This document shows, piece by piece, positions 44,304-54,328 of a stretch of DNA of 64,000 nucleotides. The stretch is from Leptospira tipperaryensis (lineage in GTDB: Bacteria; Spirochaetota; Leptospiria; Leptospirales; Leptospiraceae), in the NCBI RefSeq assembly GCF_001729245.1, contig NZ_CP015217.1:2470001-2534000 (forward strand), given 5' to 3'. The notes beneath the pieces are model-generated. The model worked only from the letters and a program-made list of their open reading frames with translations. It ran no database searches and was not told where the DNA came from. The position numbers and the translations under genes are program-made. Each line of letters begins with the position of its first letter. Positions within the stretch are counted from its first letter, which is position 1.

Positions 44304-44591
44304 GAGTTTCCCCCTGAAGAAAAAGAAGAATGAAAGACGGGCCTCGGTTTTTACGAAAGGTGAAGATTCATTTACGAAGTTTATGTCTCCCCTTGAGGTC
44401 CCTTAGATCGTAGCGCTCGGAAATCAGCAGCGCTTTCCTCCATGTCGCCAAAACGATGGATCGCAAAAAAAACTCACCTCACCCACCTCTATAAATTGCA
44501 GTCGAAGTCGATCCAATTTGATTTGTCATTTCGAGTATAGAATTTTGCATGGATAGTAGAACGGAGAATATTCCTTTTTCTTAATTTACCA

Positions 44592-45110
44592 ATGACCCAA
44601 GATAAAACAACAGCTCATTCCCTGGAAGCCATCGATTTAGAATTTGACAAAGAAGTTTTTTGGAATCGTCTTTTTGAAAGGGCCGGACTGATCGTCGGTT
44701 ACGGAGCCTACCTGGTCTGTTTTATCATCGTTTTCGGTTTAAAAATGGAAGCCGTGAAATACGCTTCTCTTTTCTATCTGGGTCTTTTCACTCGCTTCTC
44801 GAGTCTTCTCATTGGAAAGTTTTACGAGATCCCTTCGGTTTTTCGAAATCTCTTTTCGGAAGATTCGGCGCTCGTTTCTTCAAGCAAAGAATATCTGAAT
44901 GTTCATCGGGAAAAAGCCTTTCTTCGTTTGGCGTCGCGTCTCTACGGAATGAACGACGCTTCCGAACTCTACAACGCAAACGAAGAAGAGCTGATGGAAC
45001 TCTTAAAACCTAAGATGCAAAAGCCTTGGAAAAAAGCGGGAAGACTCTACTTCTTCTTTTTTTATCTTCCCGTTTCTCTAATTTTGATTGGCATCTCCAT
45101 TCTAAACTGA
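44592..45110 (+). CDS. hypothetical membrane protein, 172 residues
   Basis: Contains hydrophobic segments at about 32-52 ([15 protein letters not shown]), about 57-75 and about 150-170 ([18 protein letters not shown]). The middle cytoplasmic or periplasmic part is charged and helical ([20 protein letters not shown]). No family was recognised. It is 15 bp upstream of the beta-lactamase-like gene on the same strand, so the two may be cotranscribed. The 288-bp gap upstream shows no recognisable feature. Confidence 0.7.
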   Translation: MTQDKTTAHSLEAIDLEFDKEVFWNRLFERAGLIVGYGAYLVCFIIVFGLKMEAVKYASLFYLGLFTRFSSLLIGKFYEIPSVFRNLFSEDSALVSSSKEYLNVHREKAFLRLASRLYGMNDASELYNANEEELMELLKPKMQKPWKKAGRLYFFFFYLPVSLILIGISILN

Positions 45111-45125
45111 TTGAGTCAGACTTGA

Positions 45126-45989
45126 GTGAAACGTTTATTCTTATTCTTTTATATCGTCTTTGTGCTTTTCTATTGTAAGAGCGAACCCGCCCTCGTCTCT
45201 CTTCCTCCGATGCCTTTTTCAGAGAAGAATCTAAACTGGGACGGAAAATCCGCCTGCGCCGTACTTGTAAATCTCAACGCAAGAACCAAAATCTACTTTC
45301 AAAAAGAAGAATGTTTTTACAAATCCCCTCCCGCGTCTCTCTTTCATACCATTCTCGCGATGAACGCATTGGAAAGCGGTTATCTCAAAGAGGATCAGTC
45401 TCTTTTTTTCTGGGATAAGACAAGACATCCTTATATCCGTTGGCAAAAGGATCAGAATCTAAAGTCGGCGCTTGAGTATTCCGTACATTGGTATTTTTCA
45501 AAACTCTGGAACGATATCGGTCCGGAAAAAGGAAAACAACTCTTAGAAAGGGGAAACACCTTTTCGAGTCCGGTTCCGATCACAAGAAGTTCTTTTTGGC
45601 TGGATGGATCGTATACGATTTCACCCGCCGAGTTTGTAGATTTCCTAACGCGTCTTCAAGAGTCAAATCCACCCTTTCGTAAAAAGACGATTCAAACAGT
45701 TTTCGGTCTTTTAAAACGGGAAGCGGGATCTCTTTCGAACGCGAGCGGGAATCACGACCTTCCCGGAAACTGGAACGGTATCGAAGATTATAAATCGGAC
45801 TCCGCATTTTACTACAACCAGGACGAGGCCAACTCTTGGTTCTGGGCTTTGTTTCAAAAAGAAGGAACTCAGTGGTTGGTTTTAACTCGAGTTCGAACGA
45901 CCGGACAACCGGCGGCTCCACTAGAGGCTGCAAAACTTGCTTCCAAAATCCTTCAAGAAGAATCCTTACTCCTTTCCGCACTTCCCTAA
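45126..45989 (+). CDS. class D beta-lactamase-like lipoprotein, active site altered
   Basis: A 287-residue lipoprotein (lipobox VLFYC, GTG start). The fold is that of OXA/penicillin-binding transpeptidase-like enzymes: [48 protein letters not shown] and a late [16 protein letters not shown]. However, the catalytic S-x-x-K is S71-L-F-H74, lysine changed to histidine. The K-T-G triad appears as NASG (residues 205-208). It is therefore unlikely to hydrolyse beta-lactams and may act as a binding or sensory protein. It follows a small membrane protein gene. Confidence 0.82.
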   Translation: MKRLFLFFYIVFVLFYCKSEPALVSLPPMPFSEKNLNWDGKSACAVLVNLNARTKIYFQKEECFYKSPPASLFHTILAMNALESGYLKEDQSLFFWDKTRHPYIRWQKDQNLKSALEYSVHWYFSKLWNDIGPEKGKQLLERGNTFSSPVPITRSSFWLDGSYTISPAEFVDFLTRLQESNPPFRKKTIQTVFGLLKREAGSLSNASGNHDLPGNWNGIEDYKSDSAFYYNQDEANSWFWALFQKEGTQWLVLTRVRTTGQPAAPLEAAKLASKILQEESLLLSALP

Positions 45990-46220
45990 TTCGATTTGTT
46001 AAACGAAGTCGGATCAAAGAGAAAAAATTTTTCTTTTTGTAAAGAATCCAAAAAGATTCCTGAGAGTCTAAGCCTTATGTGATTTGTTTTTTTTAGAGCG
46101 TCTCCTTTCTTTGTTTAAAATTATAAAAATATCAATCTCGGACCTCGGAATCCAAATTAAAATCTGAATGACGAATCCAGAATTCGGGAAGAAACTGCTC
46201 CCAGACAGGATTCCCCAAGT

Positions 46221-48446
46221 ATGAAAAAAATATCGTTATTTTACATTTTTCTAATTTTCTCTTTCGTTCTATCCCTTGCTTTTATCCTGCAGTCCGGAAA
46301 AGACCTGGAACCCAAAAAGGAGAATTTTCATTCTTCACAAGGTCCGGAAAAACTTTCGGATAGTCAGAAAAAAATTCAGATACAAAGCGGATTGGAAAGA
46401 CCGGGCCTACTCGACTTCGAATCCGTCGGAAAGATTTTTTCCGGCCATCTCAAACAACCGATTTCGAGACTGCTACTTCAGTTGATCGTCATCATGCTCG
46501 CAGCGAGATTTTTTGGAAAGGTCGCAACTTTCTTAGGGCAACCCGCGGTCATCGGTGAAATTCTTGCGGGAATTCTTTTAGGCCCTTCCTTACTCGGATT
46601 GGTCTTTCCGGAAGGATTTGCGGTTCTCTTTCCAAAAGAATCCTTGTCTACCCTTCAGATTCTCAGTCAATTGGGACTTCTTCTTTTTATGTTTGTGATC
46701 GGGATGGAACTCGATCTTAAAATTTTAAAGAATCAAGCTGAGTCTGCGATCGTAATTTCCCATTCAAGTATCATGTTTCCGTTTCTTTTGGGAGCGGGTC
46801 TCGCCTACTTTATCTACATTCCTCTCGCACCGGAGAAAGTGGACTTCATCGCGTTTTGTCTTTTTATGGGAATCGGAATGAGCATCACCGCGTTTCCTGT
46901 CTTAGCAAGAATCATCTTGGAAAAAGGTTGGACCAAGACAACGTTAGGCAGTCTTGCTATCACCGCGGCCGCGGCCGACGACGTAACGGCTTGGTGCGTT
47001 CTCGCGATCGTAGTCACCATCGTAAACGCCGGATCTTTCTCTTCGGGAATTCTTACCATTCTAATGTCCGTCACTTATATGGTGGTGATGTGGAAAGCGA
47101 TTCTTCCTCTCATGAGAAGGGCCGGAAATCTCTACACGACCAAGGAATCGATGACCAAAACGATTTCCGCATTCTTCTTTCTTTTTATTTTTATCTCGGC
47201 TTGGGTCACGGAAGCGATCGGCATACACGCGTTATTCGGTGCGTTTGTCGCAGGTGTAGTAATGCCGGACAAAAAGGAACTGCGAAGCAATCTCGTGGAT
47301 AAGATCGAAGACTTTAGTCTTACGGTTTTACTTCCTCTCTTTTTCGCTTTCACCGGACTCAGAACCAAGTTCGGTCTTCTTTCCAGCTCTGGACTTTGGC
47401 CGATTTTCTTTCTCATCCTCTTTGTCGCTATCCTCGGAAAGTTAGGCGGAAGCGCGATTGCATCCAGATTGTCCGGTAAAAATTGGAAGGATTCTCTTTC
47501 GATCGGGATCCTCATGAACACAAGGGGCCTGATGGAATTGATAGTTCTCAACATCGGCTATGATCTCGGAGTTTTATCGGAAGAGATTTTTTCTATGATG
47601 GTTCTTATGGCGTTGACCACGACGATTATGACCGGTCCAGGTTTGAAAATTGTGGACTGGTTTTTTTCCAAGGAAGAAACATTTTCCAGATTCAAAGCCG
47701 GAAACGGAATTCTCATTTCGTTTGCACAACATTCGAGAGGTCTGGAACTATTAAAGATTGCTTATGGACTTTTTCCCGAAAAGAAAAAGGAAAGAGAGGT
47801 AACTGCCGTACATCTTTCTCCGGATTCTAATATTTCGGAATCACACGCCGAAAAATACGAAGCTTCGAGTTTTACTCCTCTGAAAGAACTTTCAAAAGAT
47901 TTGGACATTCGTCTAAAAACGATCTATAAAACTTCCACGAACATCACAAAGGACATCATTCGGATCGTGGAAGAAGGCAGTTTTAAACTGCTTCTCATCG
48001 GAGCCGCTCGTTCTTTTTTCTCCGACGATATCCTCGGCGGTAAGATCCGGACCATTTTGAATGAAACCGAATGTAATACAGGAATTTTATTTTCCTCACA
48101 ATTGGAAGACGTAAAGAACATTCATATTCTTTTTGGAGCGGAAAAGGATCTGGATCTTTTACAAATTGCAAGAAGACTTTCGTCCAATTACAATTCTAAA
48201 CTTTCGATCGTGGATCTAAACGGTTCGGTGGATCGGATTCCTTCTAAGATCAAGCAGAGTCTAAAACGCGAGAAGGTAAAAATTTTACAGCCCGGTTCGA
48301 GCGTCGCAGATTGGAAACAATTCGATCTGATTCTCTGCGATTTGGATATCTGGGAAAATCATCCCGAATTTCGAGTAAACGAACTACCAAAGGGAGGCGG
48401 ACTTCTTTTGATCCGCTCCGTGGACGGATTTCTACTCGAGAGTTGA
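46221..48446 (+). CDS. Kef-type CPA2 cation:proton antiporter with C-terminal USP-like domain
   Basis: A 741-residue transporter. An N-terminal hydrophobic segment precedes the exchanger domain (about 85-485), which shows [50 protein letters not shown] and [15 protein letters not shown]. The C-terminal 230 residues resemble a universal-stress-protein-like domain rather than Trk[22 protein letters not shown] starts it. It likely exchanges K+ or Na+ for H+ across the inner membrane. No KefF/KefG partner lies beside it. The gene converges on the cytochrome gene, with 15 bp of overlap. Confidence 0.88.
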   Translation: MKKISLFYIFLIFSFVLSLAFILQSGKDLEPKKENFHSSQGPEKLSDSQKKIQIQSGLERPGLLDFESVGKIFSGHLKQPISRLLLQLIVIMLAARFFGKVATFLGQPAVIGEILAGILLGPSLLGLVFPEGFAVLFPKESLSTLQILSQLGLLLFMFVIGMELDLKILKNQAESAIVISHSSIMFPFLLGAGLAYFIYIPLAPEKVDFIAFCLFMGIGMSITAFPVLARIILEKGWTKTTLGSLAITAAAADDVTAWCVLAIVVTIVNAGSFSSGILTILMSVTYMVVMWKAILPLMRRAGNLYTTKESMTKTISAFFFLFIFISAWVTEAIGIHALFGAFVAGVVMPDKKELRSNLVDKIEDFSLTVLLPLFFAFTGLRTKFGLLSSSGLWPIFFLILFVAILGKLGGSAIASRLSGKNWKDSLSIGILMNTRGLMELIVLNIGYDLGVLSEEIFSMMVLMALTTTIMTGPGLKIVDWFFSKEETFSRFKAGNGILISFAQHSRGLELLKIAYGLFPEKKKEREVTAVHLSPDSNISESHAEKYEASSFTPLKELSKDLDIRLKTIYKTSTNITKDIIRIVEEGSFKLLLIGAARSFFSDDILGGKIRTILNETECNTGILFSSQLEDVKNIHILFGAEKDLDLLQIARRLSSNYNSKLSIVDLNGSVDRIPSKIKQSLKREKVKILQPGSSVADWKQFDLILCDLDIWENHPEFRVNELPKGGGLLLIRSVDGFLLES

Positions 48447-49661
48447 GGAACTAAATTTGCGATCGGTTTTAAAGAGCACATAACGCGAAGACTTAACTTT
48501 TTTCAAAACCTCGGAAAGTTGAAGTTCTTCCGCGCCGGATATGCCCAATTCTTTTTTGTGATCCTGGTTGTGTTGAAACATTCTTACATAAAACTCGTCC
48601 GGTTCGACGATCGCTTGAAATCGAATGGTATCTCCTTTTTTCCAATCGGACAAAGCGATCTTTCCTTTCAAAACTGCCTTCTCTCCTGGTGAAAGTCTTG
48701 TATCCTCGAACTCGGTTTCCAAATCGATATCCGTCACTCGACCGATCGTTTTCTCAGAAAGAGGACGAAAGATTTTCCCGTTTCGAATCCAAGTCAAAGT
48801 AAGAAATACCTTGGGCACGGAATAGGTTGGAAACTTATGACCCGCGCCCGTGTTTGTCAAGGAAGCGGTGATCGTAAGTTGATCCTTTTCCAATTTTAGA
48901 ATCAAAGAAGAAGTAACTGCTTTTTTCGTCGTCTCTAAGTCGTGAATTCCCTTCCATTCGTGAGAACGATTTTCCATATGACAATTTTGGCATGTGATTC
49001 CGGCCGAAGCGAATCTACTTTGTTTCCATTCGGTAAACGTCCCCATCATCCGTTTTCCGTTGAGTTCTTTTCCTGTCTTCGGAGATTCGTGGCAAGACGC
49101 GCAAAATTCAGACGATTCAAAATCTTTTTTTGCCACGTAACCGCCGTGAGGCGAAGAAACGTTAGGAGCCCTCTCCGACCGAGGCGGCGGCCCGTATCTT
49201 ACGTGGTTTCGAACGTGACAGGAAGCGCACAAAAGACCTCTTTCTTCGTTTCCGGAATTTAAATAGGAACGTATCTCTTCGGAAGGTTTTGGAAATCCAA
49301 ACTTCGATTCTTTGAAATAAGCTTGTGTTTCGGCTAACGGAGAATGACAGGAAAAGCAGGCTTCCGACTTTTCAACGCCTAATCTTTTTAACTGCCACTG
49401 AAGCCCCTCTCCTCCAGCTTTTGAATGAAGACTAACGTTCCATTTTTGAAACTGTTCCTTGTGACAGGTCCCGCAGTCTTTCGGATTCAGACTTTTTTCG
49501 GATTCTCCATAGGATGCAGGAGGTATTCCTTGTATCGCGATCGGCGTCGACCAATGCGATTCTAAGAACGTTTTTTCACAATGTACAAAACAAAATAAAA
49601 GAAGCCAGAGAACTCCGACTTCTTTTATTCTTAAAAGGAGAATGGTGTTCAGCCTCCGCAA
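48432..49661 (-). CDS. pentaheme c-type cytochrome lipoprotein
   Basis: A 409-residue envelope cytochrome. Cys28 in FVHC follows a hydrophobic leader and is a likely lipidation site. Five CxxCH motifs bind heme: CGTCH (63-67), CFSCH (102-106), CASCH (145-149), CASCH (187-191) and CQNCH (224-228). The remaining 180 residues are a beta-rich domain without heme. The start is TTG, with GGAGG 9 bp upstream inside the preceding gene. It is the last gene of a rhodanese operon and is paralogous to the cytochrome at 60720. Electron donor and acceptor are unknown. Confidence 0.88.
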   Translation of the reverse strand: MRRLNTILLLRIKEVGVLWLLLFCFVHCEKTFLESHWSTPIAIQGIPPASYGESEKSLNPKDCGTCHKEQFQKWNVSLHSKAGGEGLQWQLKRLGVEKSEACFSCHSPLAETQAYFKESKFGFPKPSEEIRSYLNSGNEERGLLCASCHVRNHVRYGPPPRSERAPNVSSPHGGYVAKKDFESSEFCASCHESPKTGKELNGKRMMGTFTEWKQSRFASAGITCQNCHMENRSHEWKGIHDLETTKKAVTSSLILKLEKDQLTITASLTNTGAGHKFPTYSVPKVFLTLTWIRNGKIFRPLSEKTIGRVTDIDLETEFEDTRLSPGEKAVLKGKIALSDWKKGDTIRFQAIVEPDEFYVRMFQHNQDHKKELGISGAEELQLSEVLKKVKSSRYVLFKTDRKFSSSTLE

Positions 49662-51094
49662 GCGTTGCCGCCTCCACCACCCCCGCCGCCGGAGCTTGCT
49701 CCTCCGGATCCGCCTCCGCTACTTCCACCCGTGTTGCTCAAATACAATTTATCTTCGTTGATCAATTGATTCGCGCTTCGAGAAAATGCTTGTGCGGTCG
49801 TAAAACTCGACTTGGCAACATTTGCATCCGGATTGGATGTTAGGTTGTCGGTAAGAATGGTCAGGTTTGTTTTCCAAGGAGAAACCGCCGGAAGGTTTGA
49901 CCATTTGAGATCGTCTGCGATCGCTCGATTGTCTGTCGCAAGAGATCCCCATTCCACCCAAGAACCGTCATAGTAACGGGTTGGAATTCCAAGAATCGCG
50001 ACTGAGGCAAAACCGGTCACGGTAGAACGGACGTTTGTGCGGCAATAAGTGATGATCGTCTGACCGGAAACAAATCCGGCCGCCGAAAACAAATTCTGAA
50101 TCTGCGCCTTGGTCTTAAACTGAACCGTAATATTCGTATCTTCTAATAGATTAGCAAACGGAATATTTACAGCCCCTTTGATATGACCTTCGATTGCTGT
50201 CACACAAGGCGGTGTCGCACAACCTTTCCCGCTCGGGCCCGCGGTGCTCGAAGCCGTGCCCGCATATTCCGCGGCCGATCTTGCGTCCAAAAAGAAAACC
50301 CCACCGTTCGGAACTGGAGTCACATTTAGGAAGTTAGAATTTCCATTCTTTAAAATATGAATCACATCCGCGAGAGCGGCTTGTAAAATCGTATTGTCAG
50401 TCAGGGAAGACTGAACACCTTTTCCGCCTGCGGGATTGAGAGGAGAAAGAAAAAGGGTCGTAAAAAGATTTCCTTGAGAAGCGTGATACGATACGGCTCC
50501 ATTCAAAATTCCTAAACTCTTTGCGGGCGCTCCCCAATAACGCAGAGCATACCAACCCCGTAAGGCCTGTTGTAAGTTTGCAGTCGTCGGCGTGTCCGCA
50601 GAAAAAACCACAAGATCACTCTGAAGATCGATTCCGTATTTTTTTAGGAACCCATCAATCTGCGAACCCTGAGGCACCATCGTTTCCGTATCGATTACTC
50701 CGTTGTTTCGCGTCTGTCCAAAGGTGCTATCGGCGTCCGTTAACAAGTGAACGTAGACTCCGCTTCCCGATTTCGGAAATACATACTGACCGGAGGGATT
50801 ACCCGTTTGAACTTGAAAAACAAAAAGTTTTCCGTAAACCCCGAGAGGCTTTCTATTCGGCCAATCCTGAACCCAGTAATTGAGTTTAGAATAGGTAATC
50901 AAACCGAAATTGTTCTGGTTGTAGTCGTCTGCGGACGCGCTCGCGATCTCCTCGGCCGTATTCACCTTAATGATCAAGGGAAGACGGATCTTTAAGGTTG
51001 CCGGAATAAAATCGTAATTGGTGGACTTATTTCCGCAATTCCAGACAAAACCGAATATTAAAAAAGAATAAAGAACGATTCTTAGATATCTCAT
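49649..51094 (-). CDS. rhodanese-domain lipoprotein B with Gly-rich tail
   Basis: About 481 residues from MRYLRIVLYS at 51094; AGGAG lies about 10 bp upstream, whereas an upstream in-frame start lacks one. The lipobox is FVWNC. The protein contains two rhodanese-like modules; the second has the active-site loop TYCRTNVRST with Cys351. The C-terminal tail is a poly-Gly/Ser stretch ending NACGG. It is paralogous to rhodanese A at 54049. It probably transfers sulfane sulfur in the periplasm. Its end overlaps the cytochrome start by 13 bp. Confidence 0.85.
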   Translation of the reverse strand: MRYLRIVLYSFLIFGFVWNCGNKSTNYDFIPATLKIRLPLIIKVNTAEEIASASADDYNQNNFGLITYSKLNYWVQDWPNRKPLGVYGKLFVFQVQTGNPSGQYVFPKSGSGVYVHLLTDADSTFGQTRNNGVIDTETMVPQGSQIDGFLKKYGIDLQSDLVVFSADTPTTANLQQALRGWYALRYWGAPAKSLGILNGAVSYHASQGNLFTTLFLSPLNPAGGKGVQSSLTDNTILQAALADVIHILKNGNSNFLNVTPVPNGGVFFLDARSAAEYAGTASSTAGPSGKGCATPPCVTAIEGHIKGAVNIPFANLLEDTNITVQFKTKAQIQNLFSAAGFVSGQTIITYCRTNVRSTVTGFASVAILGIPTRYYDGSWVEWGSLATDNRAIADDLKWSNLPAVSPWKTNLTILTDNLTSNPDANVAKSSFTTAQAFSRSANQLINEDKLYLSNTGGSSGGGSGGASSGGGGGGGGNACGG

Positions 51095-51107
51095 CTGTGT
51101 CGTACTC

Positions 51108-52061
51108 CTACAAGTTAAAAGGAAAGTTAACGATAAAACCGATCGTCTGCAGTTTGGCGGTATTATAGCCCGCATACGTCTGGGAATAGTAGAGGTTATA
51201 AAAGTTACCGTAAGAATCCGTATAACCGAGAGAAGCCTCTACATTATGATAGTCTTCCCTTCTTCCCCAAGCGGGACGTTCTTTCTGTACCCACAGGTCG
51301 TAAAGATTGACCCCTGGTATCGTATCAGGAACGGTCAAATTCAAATAGTTCAAAGGAGGGGCCTGTCTAGGATCCGCAAATGCGTATCCTCCCTGCCCTT
51401 TTTGTCCTCTCGCTCCGACCGTCAAAAAGAAACTTTCAAAAAATCTTAAGTAGAGTCCGGAGTAATAGAGAATATCGTCCGGAACCGGATTTTCTCTTTT
51501 TCGATAACTGAGTTCGCCCAGAGCGCCGAGACCGTGAAAGTCAAAATCCTTGGCTAAATAAAGATTGACCTCTCCTCCGTTTGATCCGTCCCCAAGAGAC
51601 TGAGGATTGCGGTCGTAGTCTCCCTTTTTGATAGCTCCTGCCCTTACCGAAATCGTGGGAATCCACCATTTGTCGTAGTCGAACTCGTCCAGGATCTTGT
51701 ATCGGATTCCGATCCGAGTATCCAGATAGCCGTATTTATCCGGACTTTCGGGGATCTGCATAAGACCTCCATAACGATCCACTAATTTAGCTCTTCCTAA
51801 TTTACCAAATCCTGTTCCGAAATCGACAGTAAGACGATCCGTGATTCCGTATTCTAAAACGATATTTCCGGTGCTGATTCGGATATTATCGTCGTAGTTT
51901 GCCTTTGTATTTGCAAGAAAGGCGGAATCATATTCGGAATGAATAAAGACCGTTCTTACCCATAACTGCCTCTGATAAGGGGACCAAGCCTGCTGTGCCT
52001 GAATCCCGGAAGAGGCCGCAAAAAATACGAACCCCCATAGAATTTTGATTCTATATTTCAT
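51108..52061 (-). CDS. predicted outer-membrane beta-barrel protein
   Basis: A 317-residue protein with a signal peptide (ASSGIQAQ) and no lipobox. It is rich in alternating Tyr, Gly and charged residues, ends NFPFNL, and contains strand-like repeats such as TGNIVLEYGITDRLTVDFGT and GYLDTRIGIRYKI. This is typical of a transporter-type or porin-like barrel. It lies between a small secreted protein and rhodanese B, 13 bp from the latter, in a five-gene unit. It may provide outer-membrane passage for the substrate of the system. This is inference from context. Confidence 0.75.
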   Translation of the reverse strand: MKYRIKILWGFVFFAASSGIQAQQAWSPYQRQLWVRTVFIHSEYDSAFLANTKANYDDNIRISTGNIVLEYGITDRLTVDFGTGFGKLGRAKLVDRYGGLMQIPESPDKYGYLDTRIGIRYKILDEFDYDKWWIPTISVRAGAIKKGDYDRNPQSLGDGSNGGEVNLYLAKDFDFHGLGALGELSYRKRENPVPDDILYYSGLYLRFFESFFLTVGARGQKGQGGYAFADPRQAPPLNYLNLTVPDTIPGVNLYDLWVQKERPAWGRREDYHNVEASLGYTDSYGNFYNLYYSQTYAGYNTAKLQTIGFIVNFPFNL

Positions 52062-52154
52062 AATGTATACCTAATATTCTTAATTCTTAAATTGATAAGA
52101 ATCAAAAGGATTAAACTTTCGATTCAGAATCCCGACGTTGAAAAACCGATTAGA

Positions 52155-52523
52155 TCACTCTTTTTTGTCTTCGAGTTTTACGTTAAAACGAATGCTCACG
52201 AAGTATTCGAGAGAATCCAATTGTTCGGGCGTCAACTTCCCCGCAAATTCCTCGAGGTTGACCCTTTGTTTTTCGCTGTTGGGCAAAGAACCCTGTAGGT
52301 ATTCCAAGCGTATTTTTTGAGCCGCCGTCTTAGCGGGATCGGCTACCGCGGTAATTTCGATTTCATGATTGTAAACGGATTTACCGAGATGATATTTTTC
52401 ACGATCCTTTCCTTTGGGAATCTGAGCGACTCCACCTCCGCTAAAACCGCCGGAAGCAAAGGAAGGAAAAACCAAAACACTGAATAAACTGATAAGAATA
52501 CTGATGATAAAAGTCTGTTTCAC
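52155..52523 (-). CDS. small secreted protein in the rhodanese operon
   Basis: About 122 residues from GTG at 52523 (GGAG eight bp upstream); an upstream ATG adds 38 residues that run into the preceding gene's end. The signal peptide ends FPSFASGG. The mature part is short and charged: YHLGKSVYNHEIEITAV, then EEFAGKLTPEQLDSLEYFVS. It has no Cys-x-x-Cys-His, so it is not a cytochrome, and no family was recognised. Its position between rhodanese A and the barrel suggests a periplasmic partner. Confidence 0.7.
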   Translation of the reverse strand: MKQTFIISILISLFSVLVFPSFASGGFSGGGVAQIPKGKDREKYHLGKSVYNHEIEITAVADPAKTAAQKIRLEYLQGSLPNSEKQRVNLEEFAGKLTPEQLDSLEYFVSIRFNVKLEDKKE

Positions 52524-52615
52524 TGCAACTTCTCCGAAATTTATTTTATAAAACGTTGAAACGCCGCGCGTCCAAAGCGGCGGCGTTTCAAAAAAAGATT
52601 CTTCGTTATCAAATT

Positions 52616-54049
52616 TTACTGAATCTTGTAATTCCAATCGTCAATGAGCGTCTGACGTGAAGTCGTCGCGTTCGGATTGACCACGGCTTTGTAATTGGCC
52701 GCATTCGCGGCGTTAAACGTTGGTCCGCCTCCGGATCCTGCGGTGCTCGCAGTCAAATCCGTAGTATCCGTTGCAAAAGGAGAACCCGCAGGAAGAGTTC
52801 TTTTGGTCGGGTCCGGATGATTTGCGGAAAGGCCGTTCCATTCTATAAAAGAATTTTCATAGAACACGGAAGGTCTTCCGAGGATCACAAAGGTAGAGAT
52901 TCCGGTGACCATGGATCTTGCGTTTGTTCGGCAGTAGTGAAGATAGGTTTGTCCTTGTTGATAACCGCTGACGGAACCATTCTCCGCGTGTCCCCAACCG
53001 GCCGGATTTGACCAGAGGGCAGCGATCGCAGCTTTGGATCTAAAACGTCCGGTGGTTTGATCGATCACTTGAAGCCAGGGAGCAAAGAACGCACCTTTCA
53101 AATGTCCTTCCGTAAGAGCCTTCTTACCCGCTTCGACTTCAGCCGCATTCGTTCCATCGGCGGTGCCGACAAACTCGCGTTCGGTGGAAGTAGTGTTGTG
53201 TCTTGCGTCCGCAATAAAGACGGAAGAAGTCAGTCCGGTCACTCCGTGAGAATTCGGATTTCTTACGATCTTGATGATATTTTCTACGGGCTGAACGAGT
53301 ACGGAGTTATCCACATTGCGTAAGTTTTTTACGGAATAGGTTCCGTCGTTCGGTGGAGAACTCTCAGTTCCCGAAGCAGTCAGTTCGGCTGCGGAGAATT
53401 GAGTATCGATCGGGCCGTCCAAAACCGCTACGTGTTTCGCATCCGCTCCCCAGTAACGAAGCCAGTACAAACCTCTACCCAAGGTTTGATACGTTGCGCC
53501 TTTTGGAGAAGCGGAAGTTCCGGCGCCGGCATCGGTGCCCGCAGCGAACACGACGAGATCTTTGGAAAGATCGATACGATACAATTTTAAGAATGCATCG
53601 GTTCTCGCTCCATCCGGAAGACCGGTTTGAACGTTTTCAAACAAACCGTTGTTTCTTTTTTGTCTGAAGTTGATATCCGTTCCGCCGCCGTTCGGCCAAG
53701 AATAAACATAAACTCCGCTGGAAGGTTTGATAAATTCCTGACCTGCCGTCGGAGTTTGTGTGGACTGAAGAATGATCAGATTCCCCGTAATCGAAGCCGG
53801 CTTCTGCCCAGCCCAATTTGTTTTCCAACGTTTGATCGTCGTCGCGGTTACTAAACCGAATTCGTTGTTATCATAGTTGTCATTGGATTCTACAGCGAGT
53901 TCCGCCGCAGTGTTCACCTTGACTCCGTTTGCTATGATTCCGGCGATTGCCAAGAGAAGCGTGTCGTCTTTTTTTTCCGACGGCTTGCAGGTTCCAAGAA
54001 ACCCCGCGAGAGCCAGCACGATTCCAAATTTACCAAGTTTGCGTTTCAT
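52616..54049 (-). CDS. rhodanese-domain lipoprotein A, first gene of the operon
   Basis: About 477 residues from MKRKLGKFGI at 54049; AAGGA lies about 10 bp upstream. The lipobox is FLGTC. It has an N-terminal rhodanese-like module without an active cysteine and a C-terminal one with HYCRTNARSM (Cys373). It shares the motif NNEFGLVT with rhodanese B (NNFGLIT), so the two are duplicates. The protein should act on sulfane sulfur or another thiophilic substrate in the periplasm or outer membrane. It heads the operon that runs to the pentaheme cytochrome gene. The promoter lies in the 279-bp AT-rich gap upstream. Confidence 0.85.
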   Translation of the reverse strand: MKRKLGKFGIVLALAGFLGTCKPSEKKDDTLLLAIAGIIANGVKVNTAAELAVESNDNYDNNEFGLVTATTIKRWKTNWAGQKPASITGNLIILQSTQTPTAGQEFIKPSSGVYVYSWPNGGGTDINFRQKRNNGLFENVQTGLPDGARTDAFLKLYRIDLSKDLVVFAAGTDAGAGTSASPKGATYQTLGRGLYWLRYWGADAKHVAVLDGPIDTQFSAAELTASGTESSPPNDGTYSVKNLRNVDNSVLVQPVENIIKIVRNPNSHGVTGLTSSVFIADARHNTTSTEREFVGTADGTNAAEVEAGKKALTEGHLKGAFFAPWLQVIDQTTGRFRSKAAIAALWSNPAGWGHAENGSVSGYQQGQTYLHYCRTNARSMVTGISTFVILGRPSVFYENSFIEWNGLSANHPDPTKRTLPAGSPFATDTTDLTASTAGSGGGPTFNAANAANYKAVVNPNATTSRQTLIDDWNYKIQ

Positions 54050-54303
54050 GGTGTATTTCCTTGCGTTAGTTTCCTTCCAGCAGGGTTTCATTTCCCAAAG
54101 GAAGTTTTCCCCAGGTTCAAATCGGAGGTTCAGAATTCTAATTATTTTCTGTTTTAACGGATTTAATATTCAATATATAAAACAAGAGTCTATACAATTT
54201 GCATAATATATTTTCGAATATTTCGCCTAACGTATAATGTTAATGCGAAATGAACAACTTTGGTTTGAATTATAATTTGAAAGGCTTTGTAAAGGAGAGA
54301 AAA

Positions 54304-54326
54304 TTTGGATCCGCGAAGGATCCAAA
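54304..54326 (-). terminator. terminator after the XRE-cupin gene
   Basis: TTTGGATCC and GGATCCAAA form a 9-bp stem with a five-base loop, followed on the minus strand by TTTTC. It separates the regulator gene from the rhodanese operon. Confidence 0.8.
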
Positions 54327-54328
54327 CC

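Noticed and set aside
44304..44591. Possible tRNA or small RNA in the gap before the membrane protein gene
   Set aside because: No cloverleaf or strong hairpin was found by eye; the gap is probably a promoter region.
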